NCBI GenBank assembly: GCA_004553595.1
Contig: SFKZ01000001.1
Location: forward strand, 62,001-126,000
Reading direction: 5' to 3'
Length of the DNA stretch: 64,000 nt
Origin: Methanobrevibacter ruminantium
Lineage (GTDB): Archaea > Methanobacteriota > Methanobacteria > Methanobacteriales > Methanobacteriaceae
How positions within the stretch are numbered: position 1 is the first letter of the stretch; every line of letters begins with the position of its first letter. Below, in pieces: positions 8,766-18,570 of this stretch. Made by a program: the position numbers and the translations under genes. The notes under the pieces are model-generated. The model had not been told where the DNA came from and searched no databases. It saw nothing but the letters and a program-made list of their open reading frames with translations.

Positions 8766-9643
8766 TTACAAACCTCTTTTGCTTGATCTGATTTCAGATA
8801 ACTTGTCCAAATCAAAATTTTCAATGCCGTATTGAAGAGATTTCAATATGTTTTCCTTGTTTTCTCTAAAATTCACATTATTCAAATCCATTGAAATTGT
8901 ATGATGAGTGATAAATCTGCCATCAAAGTCTAGATTTTCAATGAAAAGTTTCAACTCTTCCATAAGTCCCTTCTCAGACAATGGCTGGAATCTGCCTTTT
9001 CTATACAATCCCAATAAACCGGTTCCTTCAAATAAGACAAGCCCTCCTGTACCTACGACGGTAGGATTACCCTGACTGAATATCTTTGCAGAATTTAGAG
9101 CATGCTCTTTTGTATGGGACTGACCAGCTACCCATTCAAGAATGTTAGCCAATATTCAATCCCTGCCTTATCCAATTTTTCACATTGCTCTAGAATATCT
9201 TGAGACTTGTAACCCTTATTTACAAAATCCAAGGTCCAGCCATCACCGCTTTCAGCACCGATATTCAACTCCAATATTCCCTTGTCCTTGAGTATCTTTA
9301 GTTCTTCAACAGTCTTGTCAGTTATATTGTCTACACGTGCTGCCATGGTCATTATTTCAATGTTTGGCAAGTACTTGTGCACCAAATCACAAATTGCATC
9401 CAATCTCTTAAAGCTTAATGCAAAAGGATCCGCACTAAGCAATTGCAAACGATTGGTTTCAGGATAAAAAGATGCAATTTCAGCCAAATCCTCTTCAATC
9501 CACTCCATAGGAGAATGGTTATACTTAACGGCAGAGTACATATTGCAAAACTTGCACTTATTATGACTGCATCCTTGGGTAATCTCAAGCAAAGGAGAAG
9601 GAGGCTCATAAGGATTTCTATAAACTGTTCCAGTATAATGCAT
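8766..9643 (-). pseudogene. Radical SAM protein gene split by a single-base frameshift
   Basis: The first part (9643 to 9132) carries the [4Fe-4S]-SAM cysteines in QGCSHNKCKFCNMY (spacing C-x4-C-x2-C, as in a subset of the superfamily) and the ELNIGAESGD strand. It stops right after WLTFLNG. The second part continues in another frame with VAGQSHTKEHALNSAKIFSQ down to 8766. One extra G at the CCC of 9131-9133 (coding GGG to GGGG) rejoins them into one protein of about 292 residues. The substrate is unknown. It lies immediately after the also-frameshifted flavoprotein gene, on the same strand. Confidence 0.8.
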
Positions 9644-9914
9644 GATTTAACTCCATAATATTTTAGTTTTTATTTTATATCCACATAATTATTTTGTTAA
9701 TAATTTTTGTTAATATATAAAAAACATTTATTATAAATTTTGCATTTAGTTAAAGTTAGATGAAATATTTAGAAATAGCAAAAAAATAGAAAAGATTAGT
9801 AGATTAGATAAAATTAAAAAAATTTAGTAAAATGATAAATGAATCATAAATTTAAGAAAAAGTTAGATAAATAAATTAAAAGAAAATAAGTATAAAAAAT
9901 ATTAAAGAAAGATG

Positions 9915-10700
9915 TTAGGAAATAGCATCTTTCATTGACTTGACATAATTTGCAAGAGGCTCTTTTGCATTTTCTCCATGCTCTGCAATAATATTAACAA
10001 TTGCACTTCCTACAATAACACCATCAGCCACTTTTGCAATATTTTCTGCCTGCTGCGGAGCATTTATACCAAAACCAACTGCAGCGGGAACATCAGTAAC
10101 TTCCTTAATATCCTCTAAAATGGATTTTAAGTCTGTCCTAATCTCACTTCTCATTCCAGTGACTCCCAATGATGAAACAACATAAATAAATCCGCTTGAT
10201 TCCCTTGCAATCATCTGAATACGCTCTTTTGAAGTAGGTGCAATCAAACTGATAATGTCAATGCCATACTTCTGAGTAACATCAAGAATTTCATCCTTCT
10301 CGTCATATGGTAGATCAGGTGAAATAATTCCACATACATTAAGCTCTTGGCATCTCTTGAAGAACTTGTCATAGCCATAGTAGAATACCGGATTGATATA
10401 AGTCAGGAACACCAAAGGAACATCTGACTTTTCCCTGATTTGCCTGATTGCCTCAAAAACATCATCAGTATTTGTATTGTTTGAAAGCGCTCTGATATTC
10501 GCTTCCTGAATGACAGGGCCTTCAGCTACAGGATCTGAAAATGGAATTCCTATCTCAACCAAGTCACATCCTGCCTCTTCCATAGCCAAAACATACTCTA
10601 CAGTCTTTTCAATTGTAGGGTCTCCTGCAGTCAAGAATCCGATAAATGCTTTTCCATCCTTAAATGCATCAGCAATCTTTATATCTTTATTATCACTCAT
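9915..10700 (-). CDS. trpA: Tryptophan synthase alpha chain
   Basis: TrpA cleaves indole-3-glycerol phosphate to indole and glyceraldehyde-3-phosphate and channels indole to TrpB. Signatures visible: FIGFLTAGDP, the catalytic Glu in DLVEIGIPFSDPVAEGP, the YINPVFYYG strand and GFGINAPQQ phosphate loop. The ATG at 10700 sits six bases after a GGAGTG ribosome site, better than the GTG at 10709. It is the last gene of the leftward trp operon, 17 bases after trpB. Confidence 0.95.
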   Translation of the reverse strand: MSDNKDIKIADAFKDGKAFIGFLTAGDPTIEKTVEYVLAMEEAGCDLVEIGIPFSDPVAEGPVIQEANIRALSNNTNTDDVFEAIRQIREKSDVPLVFLTYINPVFYYGYDKFFKRCQELNVCGIISPDLPYDEKDEILDVTQKYGIDIISLIAPTSKERIQMIARESSGFIYVVSSLGVTGMRSEIRTDLKSILEDIKEVTDVPAAVGFGINAPQQAENIAKVADGVIVGSAIVNIIAEHGENAKEPLANYVKSMKDAIS

Positions 10701-10717
10701 TTCAAACACTCCTACAA

Positions 10718-11902
10718 TTATTCGTATAATTCAACTCCTTTATAACGAGCAATAGCTGCCACATCCTTATCTCCACGGCCTGATACATTGATGACAATTA
10801 TATCATCCTTATCCATATCACCTGCAATTCTCATGGCATGTGCTATTGCATGTGATGATTCAATAGCGGGGATGATTCCTTCCATTCTTGATAAGTATTC
10901 AAATGCCTCAACTGCTTCATCATCAGTTGCTGAAACATATTCTGCTCTTCCAATATCATGCAAATAAGCATGTTCTGGACCGATTCCAGGGTAATCAAGT
11001 CCTGCAGAGATAGAGTAAACTGGAGAAATCTGACCATAGTTTCCTTGACAGAAATAAGATTTCATCCCATGGAAAATTCCAAGCTCCCCTTTAGCAATTG
11101 TTGCTGCATGAAATTTAGTGTCAATTCCCTTTCCTGCAGCTTCCACACCAACAAGCTTTACTTCCTCATCTTCCAGGAAATTATAGAATGCACCCATAGC
11201 ATTGCTTCCACCACCAACACAGGCAATGACCATATCTGGCAATTTGCCTTCAAGCTCCAATATCTGTTCTTTTATCTCTTCACTGATTACCGCTTGAAAA
11301 TCCCTTACAATTGTTGGGAATGGATGAGGACCCATTGTTGAACCAATTACATAGTGAGTGTCATCAACTCTTGAAATCCATTCTCTGAATGCATCATTCA
11401 CTGCATCCTTAAGCACTTTCGAACCGGTTGTTACAGTATGCACTTTAGCTCCGAGAAGTCCCATTCTAAATACATTCAATGCTTGACGCTTGGTGTCCTC
11501 TTCACCCATGAAGACCTCACATTCCATACCCAATAATGCTGCTGCAGTAGCTGTAGCCACTCCATGCTGACCTGCACCTGTCTCTGCAATGACTCTGGTC
11601 TTTCCCATCTTTTTAGCCAAAAGACATTGACCAAGCACATTGTTTATTTTATGAGCTCCAGTATGGTTCAAGTCTTCACGCTTGAGGTAAATCTTTGCTC
11701 CACCGAGATCTTCGGTCATTCTCTTTGCATAATACAATAATGAAGGTCTTCCTGCATATTCCTTCAATAGAGTGTTTAATTCCTCTACAAATTCAGGATC
11801 TTCCTTAAAATGATTATATTGCTCTTCCAAGTTCAGGAGTTCATTCATCAATGTTTCAGACATGTATTGGCCACCATGAACTCCAAATCGTCCTCTGCTC
11901 AT
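10718..11902 (-). CDS. trpB: Tryptophan synthase beta chain
   Basis: TrpB condenses indole with serine using PLP. The PLP-lysine lies in NHTGAHKINNVLGQ, the glycine-rich phosphate site is CVGGGSNAMGAF, and the ETGAGQHGVATATAAAL segment is the classic TrpB1 signature. The 394-residue length is that of the common TrpB1 type rather than the longer archaeal TrpB2. GGAGAT precedes the ATG. Paired with trpA for the alpha2-beta2 complex. Confidence 0.96.
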   Translation of the reverse strand: MSRGRFGVHGGQYMSETLMNELLNLEEQYNHFKEDPEFVEELNTLLKEYAGRPSLLYYAKRMTEDLGGAKIYLKREDLNHTGAHKINNVLGQCLLAKKMGKTRVIAETGAGQHGVATATAAALLGMECEVFMGEEDTKRQALNVFRMGLLGAKVHTVTTGSKVLKDAVNDAFREWISRVDDTHYVIGSTMGPHPFPTIVRDFQAVISEEIKEQILELEGKLPDMVIACVGGGSNAMGAFYNFLEDEEVKLVGVEAAGKGIDTKFHAATIAKGELGIFHGMKSYFCQGNYGQISPVYSISAGLDYPGIGPEHAYLHDIGRAEYVSATDDEAVEAFEYLSRMEGIIPAIESSHAIAHAMRIAGDMDKDDIIVINVSGRGDKDVAAIARYKGVELYE

Positions 11903-11959
11903 ATTTTATCTCCAATTCTATCTCATTATAAAATTCAAATATTTATTAGTAATAATATA

Positions 11960-12601
11960 TTATCTATAATTTTCCATAATTTCAATGATTTTCTTGATTT
12001 TCTTTTCATCCTTAAATCCATCCGTTTCAACGGAACTGCTTAAGTCAACTGCAAATGGATTGAATTCCCCAATAGCTAAAGCCAGGTTTTCACTGTTTAA
12101 ACCTCCCGCTAGAAAAATGGAATTTTTAAAGAATTCACTCTCTTTATCTATAAGACTCCAGTCGAATGTTTTTCCAGAGCCTTTTCCACTGTCTAATATA
12201 AAATAGTCAGATGCTGAATCTCGCCACTTCAATAACTCATCATCATAATCAGCACCTTCTTTTATTTCAATTGCATTTATAACAGGTATTTGTTTTCCAG
12301 TTTCTTCAATTGATTTATCTTTTAGATCCCTTATATACTTTTCATCTTCATCTCCATGAAGCTGAGCCATTTCTATTATTCCATCCTTGAACAAGTCTAC
12401 AATGAGTTTCATATGCTCATTTACAAACACCCCTACAGGAACAATATCTTCACTTAAAAGACCGGACAATTCTTTAGCCTGATTATATGAGACTTTACGT
12501 GGACTTTCAGCAAAAACGAATCCAATGTAATCTGGCTTATAACTATTTGCCATTTCTATATCTTCAGACCTTCTCATTCCACAAACCTTAAGCTTAACCA
12601 T
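11960..12601 (-). CDS. trpF: Phosphoribosylanthranilate isomerase
   Basis: The protein starts with the characteristic KVCGMRR (catalytic cysteine) and continues with IGFVFAESPRKVS, then LDSGKGSGKTFDWSL and FLAGGLNSENLALAI. It converts PRA to CdRP, the third step of tryptophan synthesis. Its start overlaps the end of trpC by 8 bases, pointing to translational coupling. At 213 residues it is of normal size. Confidence 0.95.
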   Translation of the reverse strand: MVKLKVCGMRRSEDIEMANSYKPDYIGFVFAESPRKVSYNQAKELSGLLSEDIVPVGVFVNEHMKLIVDLFKDGIIEMAQLHGDEDEKYIRDLKDKSIEETGKQIPVINAIEIKEGADYDDELLKWRDSASDYFILDSGKGSGKTFDWSLIDKESEFFKNSIFLAGGLNSENLALAIGEFNPFAVDLSSSVETDGFKDEKKIKKIIEIMENYR

Positions 12602-13370
12602 TCTTTAACTCCGCAATCATAGCTTTTTTATCATCACTTCTCATTAAGGTTTCGCCAATCAAAACTGCATCAACATTGTTTTCCTTCAATCTCCTTACAT
12701 CTTCAGCTGTTTTAATTCCACTTTCAGAAATGAACAATATATCATCACTAACTAATCTACGTAAATTAACGCTATTATTGATATCAACAGTGAAATCAGC
12801 TAAATTTCTATTGTTTACACCGATGATCTCTGCACCTGCATCCATTGCAGTTCTGATTTCCTTTGCATCATGAGTTTCAACAATTGCAGAAAGACCTAAT
12901 TCATGAGCCAAGTCCAAATATTCCTTCAATTGAACATCATCAAGTATTGAAACAATCAAAAGAATAGCTGAAGCCCCTAATGATTTAGCTTCATATATCA
13001 TATACTCATCAATTGTAAAATCCTTTCTTAAAATTGGAAGGCGAACATTTTCAGCAATTTCCTTAAGGTAATCGTTAGATCCTTTGAAAAAGTATGGCTC
13101 TGTCAAAACTGAAATTGCAGAAGCCCCTGATTGCTCATAATCCTTAGCAATTTTAATGTAGTCAAAATCTTCAGCAATTAATCCTTTTGAAGGAGAAGCT
13201 TTCTTGACTTCCGCAATGATTGCAATTTCATGGTCTTTTAAGGCTTTCTTAAATGGAAAATCATCATTGGCATCAAGTTTTGATACTTCCTCTTTTATTT
13301 GATCTAAAGACCTATTCCTCTTTGATTCAACTAATCTCTCTTTAGTTTTTGCAACAATCTTATCTAGCAT
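12594..13370 (-). CDS. trpC: Indole-3-glycerol phosphate synthase
   Basis: IGPS closes the indole ring (CdRP to indole-glycerol phosphate). The catalytic lysine motif AEVKKASPSKGLI, PILRKDFTIDEY, and VNNRNLADFTVD are all present, as is the terminal ESGIKTAEDV and VLIGETLMR phosphate site. The TIM barrel is complete at 258 residues. It is single-function, not fused to trpF as in enterobacteria, although the two genes overlap. Confidence 0.95.
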   Translation of the reverse strand: MLDKIVAKTKERLVESKRNRSLDQIKEEVSKLDANDDFPFKKALKDHEIAIIAEVKKASPSKGLIAEDFDYIKIAKDYEQSGASAISVLTEPYFFKGSNDYLKEIAENVRLPILRKDFTIDEYMIYEAKSLGASAILLIVSILDDVQLKEYLDLAHELGLSAIVETHDAKEIRTAMDAGAEIIGVNNRNLADFTVDINNSVNLRRLVSDDILFISESGIKTAEDVRRLKENNVDAVLIGETLMRSDDKKAMIAELKNG

Positions 13371-13399
13371 ATAATCATCTATTTAGTAAGCAAAGGTAT

Positions 13400-14407
13400 T
13401 TATCTATTTGTAACTTCAATGAATCTCTCAAGCTGATTCAATGCCTTGCCAGAGTCAATGACCTCTTCAGCCAACTTGATTCCATCTTCCAATGAATCAA
13501 CTTTACCTGCGACAAAGAATCCTGCAGCGGAATTTAAGAGAACCGCATTTCTTCTTGGGCCTTTTTCCCCATTTAAGACAGCTAATGTGATTTCTGCATT
13601 TTCCTTTGCATCCCCTCCAACAAGATCTTCTTTAGAAGAGATATCCATTCCGAAATCTTCTGGAGAAAGTTCATATGTTCTTATCTTGCCATCTTTTAGT
13701 TCACATACTGCGGTCTTGTCACTTGCAGAGATCTCATCCATCACATCCAATCCATAGACGACCATTGCAGACTTAACTCCCAAATTCTTCAAAACATATG
13801 TAAGAGGCTCCAATAACTCCATTTCATATACTCCCAAAACTTCCATTGAAGCACCTGCCGGACTTGTCAATGGCCCTAAAATATTGAATATTGTTCTAAT
13901 GGAAAGTTCCTTACGAACACCTGCAACATATTTCATTGAGAGATGGTAGTTTTGAGCAAAAAGGAAACATAAGTTTATTTCCTTTAGGCAACTTAAGCTT
14001 TTTTCAGGACTAATATGGATATTGACTCCTAATTCTTCCAGCACATCCGCTGCACCACATTTGCTTGAAGCTGATCTGTTTCCATGCTTTGCCACTGGAA
14101 CACCTGCAGCTGAAATCACAATGGAAGAGGTAGTGGAGATATTGAATGTGTTTGAACCATCCCCTCCAGTTCCAACGATTTCAACGACTTCCTCCTCATT
14201 CAATAATCTTACACAGTGAGCCCTCATAGCTTCAGCAGATGCTGTGATTTCATTAATTGTTTCACCTTTCATTGACATTGCTGTTAAGTATGCGCTCATT
14301 TGAACTTCACTTGCCTTTCCGCTCATGATCTCATCCATTGTCTCATAAGCTTCCTCATAAGTTAAATCTTCATGTTTATATACCTTTAAAATTGCTTCTT
14401 TAATCAT
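13400..14407 (-). CDS. trpD: Anthranilate phosphoribosyltransferase
   Basis: TrpD attaches phosphoribose from PRPP to anthranilate. The PRPP loop GTGGDGSNTFNIST and the KHGNRSASSKCGAADVLEELG segment identify it unambiguously. The ATG at 14407 is preferred over the GTG at 14416, since a GTGAT ribosome site precedes it; this gives 335 residues. It follows trpG by about 100 bases, the widest gap inside the operon. In Methanothermobacter trpD is last in the operon, here it is third. Confidence 0.94.
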   Translation of the reverse strand: MIKEAILKVYKHEDLTYEEAYETMDEIMSGKASEVQMSAYLTAMSMKGETINEITASAEAMRAHCVRLLNEEEVVEIVGTGGDGSNTFNISTTSSIVISAAGVPVAKHGNRSASSKCGAADVLEELGVNIHISPEKSLSCLKEINLCFLFAQNYHLSMKYVAGVRKELSIRTIFNILGPLTSPAGASMEVLGVYEMELLEPLTYVLKNLGVKSAMVVYGLDVMDEISASDKTAVCELKDGKIRTYELSPEDFGMDISSKEDLVGGDAKENAEITLAVLNGEKGPRRNAVLLNSAAGFFVAGKVDSLEDGIKLAEEVIDSGKALNQLERFIEVTNR

Positions 14408-14504
14408 AAAAATCACTTTTCTTGCTTTTTAAAAATTCATAATGTCTTCAATTAATCAGTTTTACCATACTTTATTTAGAATAATATTTTTAAACAATCA
14501 ATTA

Positions 14505-15074
14505 CTATACCTTATTTAAAAAATTCTCCATAATTGTTAATCCATCGGGTGTCAATATTGATTCTGGGTGAAATTGTAGTCCATAAACATCAAATTCCTT
14601 ATGCTTTACAGCCATGACTTCACCATCATCCTCTGATTTTGATATGATTTCCAATGAATCTGGAAGGGTATCCTCCAACAAGCTTAAGGAATGATACCTT
14701 CCAACGCTTATCTCATTTGGCAATCCTTCAAAAATGGAATCTGAATCTAAGGAAATTCTTGAAGATTTTCCATGCATCAGTCTTTTTGCATAGGAAACCT
14801 TAGCTCCAAATGCTGTGCAGATTGCCTGATGACCTAAACAGACACCTAATATTGGAAATTCACTGTATAATTCCTTAACTATATCTATGCAGATTCCTGC
14901 ATTTTCACATCTTCCAGGACCTGGAGACAATATGATTGCTTCAGGATTCAAAGCCCTTATTTCATCAATGCTAATTTTATCATTCCTAAAAACCATTATA
15001 TCTGGATTGACCTCACCAATCAATTGGAATAGATTATATGAAAAGCTGTCATAATTGTCTATAAGCAGAATCAT
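14505..15074 (-). CDS. trpG: Anthranilate synthase component II, glutamine amidotransferase
   Basis: Class-I glutamine amidotransferase of 189 residues: oxyanion region LSPGPGRCENAG, nucleophile Cys in LGVCLGHQAI, and the catalytic His-Glu in LQFHPESILT. It supplies ammonia to TrpE. Start overlaps the trpE stop by 4 bases (15071-15074, ATGA type) and uses the GGAGGG ribosome site inside trpE, so the two subunits are coupled. Confidence 0.94.
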   Translation of the reverse strand: MILLIDNYDSFSYNLFQLIGEVNPDIMVFRNDKISIDEIRALNPEAIILSPGPGRCENAGICIDIVKELYSEFPILGVCLGHQAICTAFGAKVSYAKRLMHGKSSRISLDSDSIFEGLPNEISVGRYHSLSLLEDTLPDSLEIISKSEDDGEVMAVKHKEFDVYGLQFHPESILTPDGLTIMENFLNKV

Positions 15075-16714
15075 TCTATCCCTCCATTTGCTATCCTTAA
15101 AGCATCCATAACTGCCCTTGCCTTATTGTTGCATTCTACAAATTCATTCTCAGGAACACTGTCTGCAACAATGCCTGCACCAACTCTTATGAAAACCTTT
15201 TTGTCCCTTGCAAATGCAATCCGGATTGCAATGCAAGTGTCTAGATTGCCTGTCAAATCGATGTATCCAATAGCTCCACCATAAATTCCTCTCTTATTGT
15301 CTTCAAGCTCATTGATTATCTCACAAGCCCTTATCTTTGGGGCTCCGGATAATGTACCCGCGGGAAGGATTGAATCAATTGTGGATAAGTAGTCATAATT
15401 CTCTCTTAGAATTCCTTCAACAGTTGATCCTATATGCATCACATGGGAGAACCTTACAATATCCATATATCGATTTACCTTAACAGAGCCAATTTCACTT
15501 ATTTTGCCAATGTCATTTCTTCCTAGGTCAACGAGCATATTATGTTCAGCCAATTCCTTTTCATCGGCAAGCAAGTCCTCTTCTAGTAATCTGTCTTCTT
15601 CAACTGTCTTTCCTCTTGGCCTTGTTCCTGCAAGAGGGAAAGTGTAGACCTGGTTGTCAACAAGCTTTACAAGGGTTTCTGGACTTGCACCTGCAATCTC
15701 TATGTCATCACTTGAGAAATAGAACATATAAGGAGATGGGTTTGTAGTTCTTAACACCCTATAAACATCAAATAGGCTTCCTTCAATATCCGCTTCAATC
15801 CTATTTGACAGCACAACTTGGAATATGTCTCCTTCTGTAATGTAATCCTTTGCCTTTTCCACCATCTCGCAGTATTCATCTTTTGAAAACAAGTATCTGA
15901 AATCGGATTTGAGTTCAATAGGCAAATGCTTGGTAATTTCCTTTCTAATCTTATCTATTTCTTCCAAGGAATCTATTTCCTTCATTTTTTGACTAGCTTC
16001 CAATGTCTTCCTATTGGTTAAATGATGATTGAAATCATCATCAAGCAAATCCACAATATTATCTGCCTTAATGATATCCACTATGTCCAAAATGGATTTG
16101 CATGCTTCAGCATAGTTTTCTTCAATGAAACTTTGATCTTCACTTATCTCCATATTAACAATGACAACAATCTTTTGCTTAAAATTGTCAAATGCAATTA
16201 CCTTATCAAAAAGCATCAAATCAACATCCTTGAATGCATCCTGATTCTGTGCATCCAAGATAAGTGAAGGTTCACTGTATTTAATGTAATCATAAGAGAA
16301 ATATCCTACAAGCCCTCCTGAAAAAGGAGGCATCCCTTCAATCTTTGGGGATTTGTTCTCTTCCACAATTTCTCTGATATACTCTCCAGGATTATCAGTT
16401 TTGACTTTAAAGCATTTGTCTTCATCATCTTCTATTTCACAATCACTGAAACTTGACTTGCCTTTAATGGAGAGATTGCCGTCTTGACAGGTAATTTCAA
16501 GAATAGGATTGAAACCTAAGAAACTGTATCTTCCCCAATTTTTAGAATCCTCTACACTTTCAAGCATGTAGCAATGATTGCTTAAGATCCTAAGTCTTCT
16601 TAAAACTTCAATGGAAGTTTTTGTATCTGAAAATATCTCATAGCTGATTGGAATCCTTTTATATGAAGGGTCCTTAGCTATTTCTTTTGCTTCTTCAATA
16701 TTGGGAAAAAACAC
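15071..16714 (-). CDS. trpE: Anthranilate synthase component I
   Basis: Chorismate-binding enzyme of 547 residues. The N-terminal region carries the tryptophan feedback site (ISYEIFSDTKTSIEVLR and YSFLG). The catalytic part includes PSPYMFYFSSDDIEIAGASPE, PLAGTRPRGKT, LVDLGRNDIG and ILPAGTLSGAPK. It makes anthranilate from chorismate with TrpG. The start codon is GTG at 16714, 7 bases after a GGAG site. It is the promoter-proximal gene of the operon and the expected target of TrpY-type control. Confidence 0.95.
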   Translation of the reverse strand: MFFPNIEEAKEIAKDPSYKRIPISYEIFSDTKTSIEVLRRLRILSNHCYMLESVEDSKNWGRYSFLGFNPILEITCQDGNLSIKGKSSFSDCEIEDDEDKCFKVKTDNPGEYIREIVEENKSPKIEGMPPFSGGLVGYFSYDYIKYSEPSLILDAQNQDAFKDVDLMLFDKVIAFDNFKQKIVVIVNMEISEDQSFIEENYAEACKSILDIVDIIKADNIVDLLDDDFNHHLTNRKTLEASQKMKEIDSLEEIDKIRKEITKHLPIELKSDFRYLFSKDEYCEMVEKAKDYITEGDIFQVVLSNRIEADIEGSLFDVYRVLRTTNPSPYMFYFSSDDIEIAGASPETLVKLVDNQVYTFPLAGTRPRGKTVEEDRLLEEDLLADEKELAEHNMLVDLGRNDIGKISEIGSVKVNRYMDIVRFSHVMHIGSTVEGILRENYDYLSTIDSILPAGTLSGAPKIRACEIINELEDNKRGIYGGAIGYIDLTGNLDTCIAIRIAFARDKKVFIRVGAGIVADSVPENEFVECNNKARAVMDALRIANGGIE

Positions 16715-16749
16715 TTTTAATCTCCTTTATAATATTAATATTTTAATAA

Positions 16750-16806
16750 TGTATATTTTATTATGTATAATGTACTATTTAAATCTTTGTTGTATAAAAA
16801 TGTACA
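16750..16806 (-). promoter_or_regulatory. trp operon control region with TGTACA-like TRP boxes
   Basis: This AT-rich stretch holds TGTATA at 16750, 16764 and 16791, TGTACT at 16771 and the exact TGTACA at 16801, with a TATTTAAAT box between them (16776-16784) oriented for trpE. In Methanothermobacter the repressor TrpY binds TGTACA repeats in front of the trp operon. The cluster, 36-92 bases upstream of trpE, suggests the same mode. No trpY gene lies in this window. Confidence 0.6.
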
Positions 16807-16850
16807 TTATTTTAATATCTTGAAAATTGGGGAATCAATAAAAAAATTTA

Positions 16851-16882
16851 AATAATGTTTTAATATAATTATAAACATTATT
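16851..16882. repeat. Perfect 10-bp inverted repeat between trpE and trkH
   Basis: AATAATGTTT (16851-16860) is mirrored by AAACATTATT (16873-16882) across a 12-base spacer. The rest of the 313-base intergenic region 16715-17027 is AT-rich promoter DNA without coding potential. The repeat may be an operator for either divergent gene; no known motif is recognised. Confidence 0.5.
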
Positions 16883-17027
16883 CAATATACTTTTAAAAAG
16901 ATAAATCTTTTTAAAAATAATCGATTTAATTTTTAATTCATTTATTTTATAATATGATAAAAAAGCAAATTAAGGAATGAATTCATTAGAAATCCAGTCC
17001 AAATCCATTAATTATTAAGGCGGAATT

Positions 17028-18506
17028 ATGAGGATAAATTACTTATCACGACAAGATATAAAAATCATCTTGCATTATCTTGGATACATTATGGCGGGAA
17101 TAGGTGCAATATTGATGCTACCAATATTCATCGACCTTTACTACCTTGAACATTCATACATTATTGGCTTGATTCCACCAGCCCTATCAATTGGATTAGG
17201 TTTTTTATTTGCTGAAAAGTTTAAGCAGTACGATAAGCTTAAATTCAAGCATGGAATGTTCATATCAAGTGTTGCTTGGCTATGGGCAGGATTTGTAGGC
17301 GCCATCATAATGATGCTGATGTTGGACATTTCATTTATAGACGCTTTTTTTGAAAACATTTCCGCATGGACAGGAAGTGGATTGACCATGTTCAATGATG
17401 TGGAAGTGTTGCCAAAATCAATACTATTTTTAAGAAGCCTTGAACAGTGGATTGGAGGATTAGGTGTAGTAATTATTTTCATTAGCCTTCTCATCAAACC
17501 TGGAACTTCTGCTTTCAAATTGTATAAATCAGAGGCAAGAGACGATAAGATCAAGCCAAACATTAAGAATACCCTTAATAAGACAATAGAAATATATCTT
17601 ATTTACACTTTATTCGGTATCATCCTATATCTTTTGGCAGGACTCCCTCTTTTTGACTCCGTAAATCTTACTTTTACCACTATTTCCACTGGAGGAATGT
17701 CAATAAAAAATGCGAATGTGGGATTCTATAACAGCAATCTTGTCTATTTAATCACAATGGCCCTAATGCTGTTGGGAGCTACAAGTTTTGCAGTCCATTA
17801 TAATATAATCAAGACAAAGGGAAAATCCATAATAAAAGATATACAATCCCAAGCAATCATTTTAAGCATCATAATCAGTGGAATATTAATTGCGGCAATA
17901 ACTCACATGACTCCAATGAATGTAATATTCCATATAGTCTCAGCAGTGACAACAACAGGCGCAAATATTGCAAGTTCCAGTGAATTGGCTTCCTGGGCCC
18001 CTGCTTCATTGATTATCATAATGGTATTGATGGTGATGGGCGGTTCTTCCGGATCAACTGTAGGTGCTGTAAAGATAATTAGGGTAATTACATTCCTTAG
18101 AGGCATAAACCTTACCGTTACAAATGTAATTGCTCCTAAAAGGGTCGTGAATACAAAAATAGCCAACAGAACATTTACTCAAAGGGAAATAAAAGAAGCT
18201 TCATCCTATATATCAGTTTATTTAATGTTTTTAATTGTGTCATGGGTAATAATGACTTTCTATACAAATGACCCTATCAATTCATTGTTTGATGTTACAT
18301 CCACAATAGGTAATGTTGGATTAAGCACTGGCATTATTAATGGAAACTTAGCAACAATCCCTAAAATAATGCTAATATTCCTAATGTGGATAGGAAGATT
18401 GGAAATCATCCCTATTTTACTTACAATACAATTAGGATTCAGAACATTTGACCAAAGCTTAAAATTAGCTAAAAGAAAGTTCAGAAGAATAATTAACTTA
18501 AGATAA
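17028..18506 (+). CDS. trkH: TrkH family potassium uptake protein
   Basis: A 492-residue membrane protein with the four-fold pore repeat typical of TrkH/KtrB. Pore glycines occur in segments such as WTGSGLTMFNDV, TTISTGGMSIKN, TTTGANIASS and STIGNVGLSTG, each of which would form part of the K+ selectivity filter. It imports K+, powered by membrane potential. The AAGGCGG ribosome site precedes ATG. Normally a cytosolic TrkA/KtrA nucleotide-binding partner is encoded next door; here an unusual channel-like gene follows instead, 64 bases downstream. Confidence 0.9.
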   Translation: MRINYLSRQDIKIILHYLGYIMAGIGAILMLPIFIDLYYLEHSYIIGLIPPALSIGLGFLFAEKFKQYDKLKFKHGMFISSVAWLWAGFVGAIIMMLMLDISFIDAFFENISAWTGSGLTMFNDVEVLPKSILFLRSLEQWIGGLGVVIIFISLLIKPGTSAFKLYKSEARDDKIKPNIKNTLNKTIEIYLIYTLFGIILYLLAGLPLFDSVNLTFTTISTGGMSIKNANVGFYNSNLVYLITMALMLLGATSFAVHYNIIKTKGKSIIKDIQSQAIILSIIISGILIAAITHMTPMNVIFHIVSAVTTTGANIASSSELASWAPASLIIIMVLMVMGGSSGSTVGAVKIIRVITFLRGINLTVTNVIAPKRVVNTKIANRTFTQREIKEASSYISVYLMFLIVSWVIMTFYTNDPINSLFDVTSTIGNVGLSTGIINGNLATIPKIMLIFLMWIGRLEIIPILLTIQLGFRTFDQSLKLAKRKFRRIINLR

Positions 18507-18570
18507 TACATAAGTTAATTACTCATAAAATCATGATTATTAGTATTGAGAAGTTAAGTGGGGAAAATTA

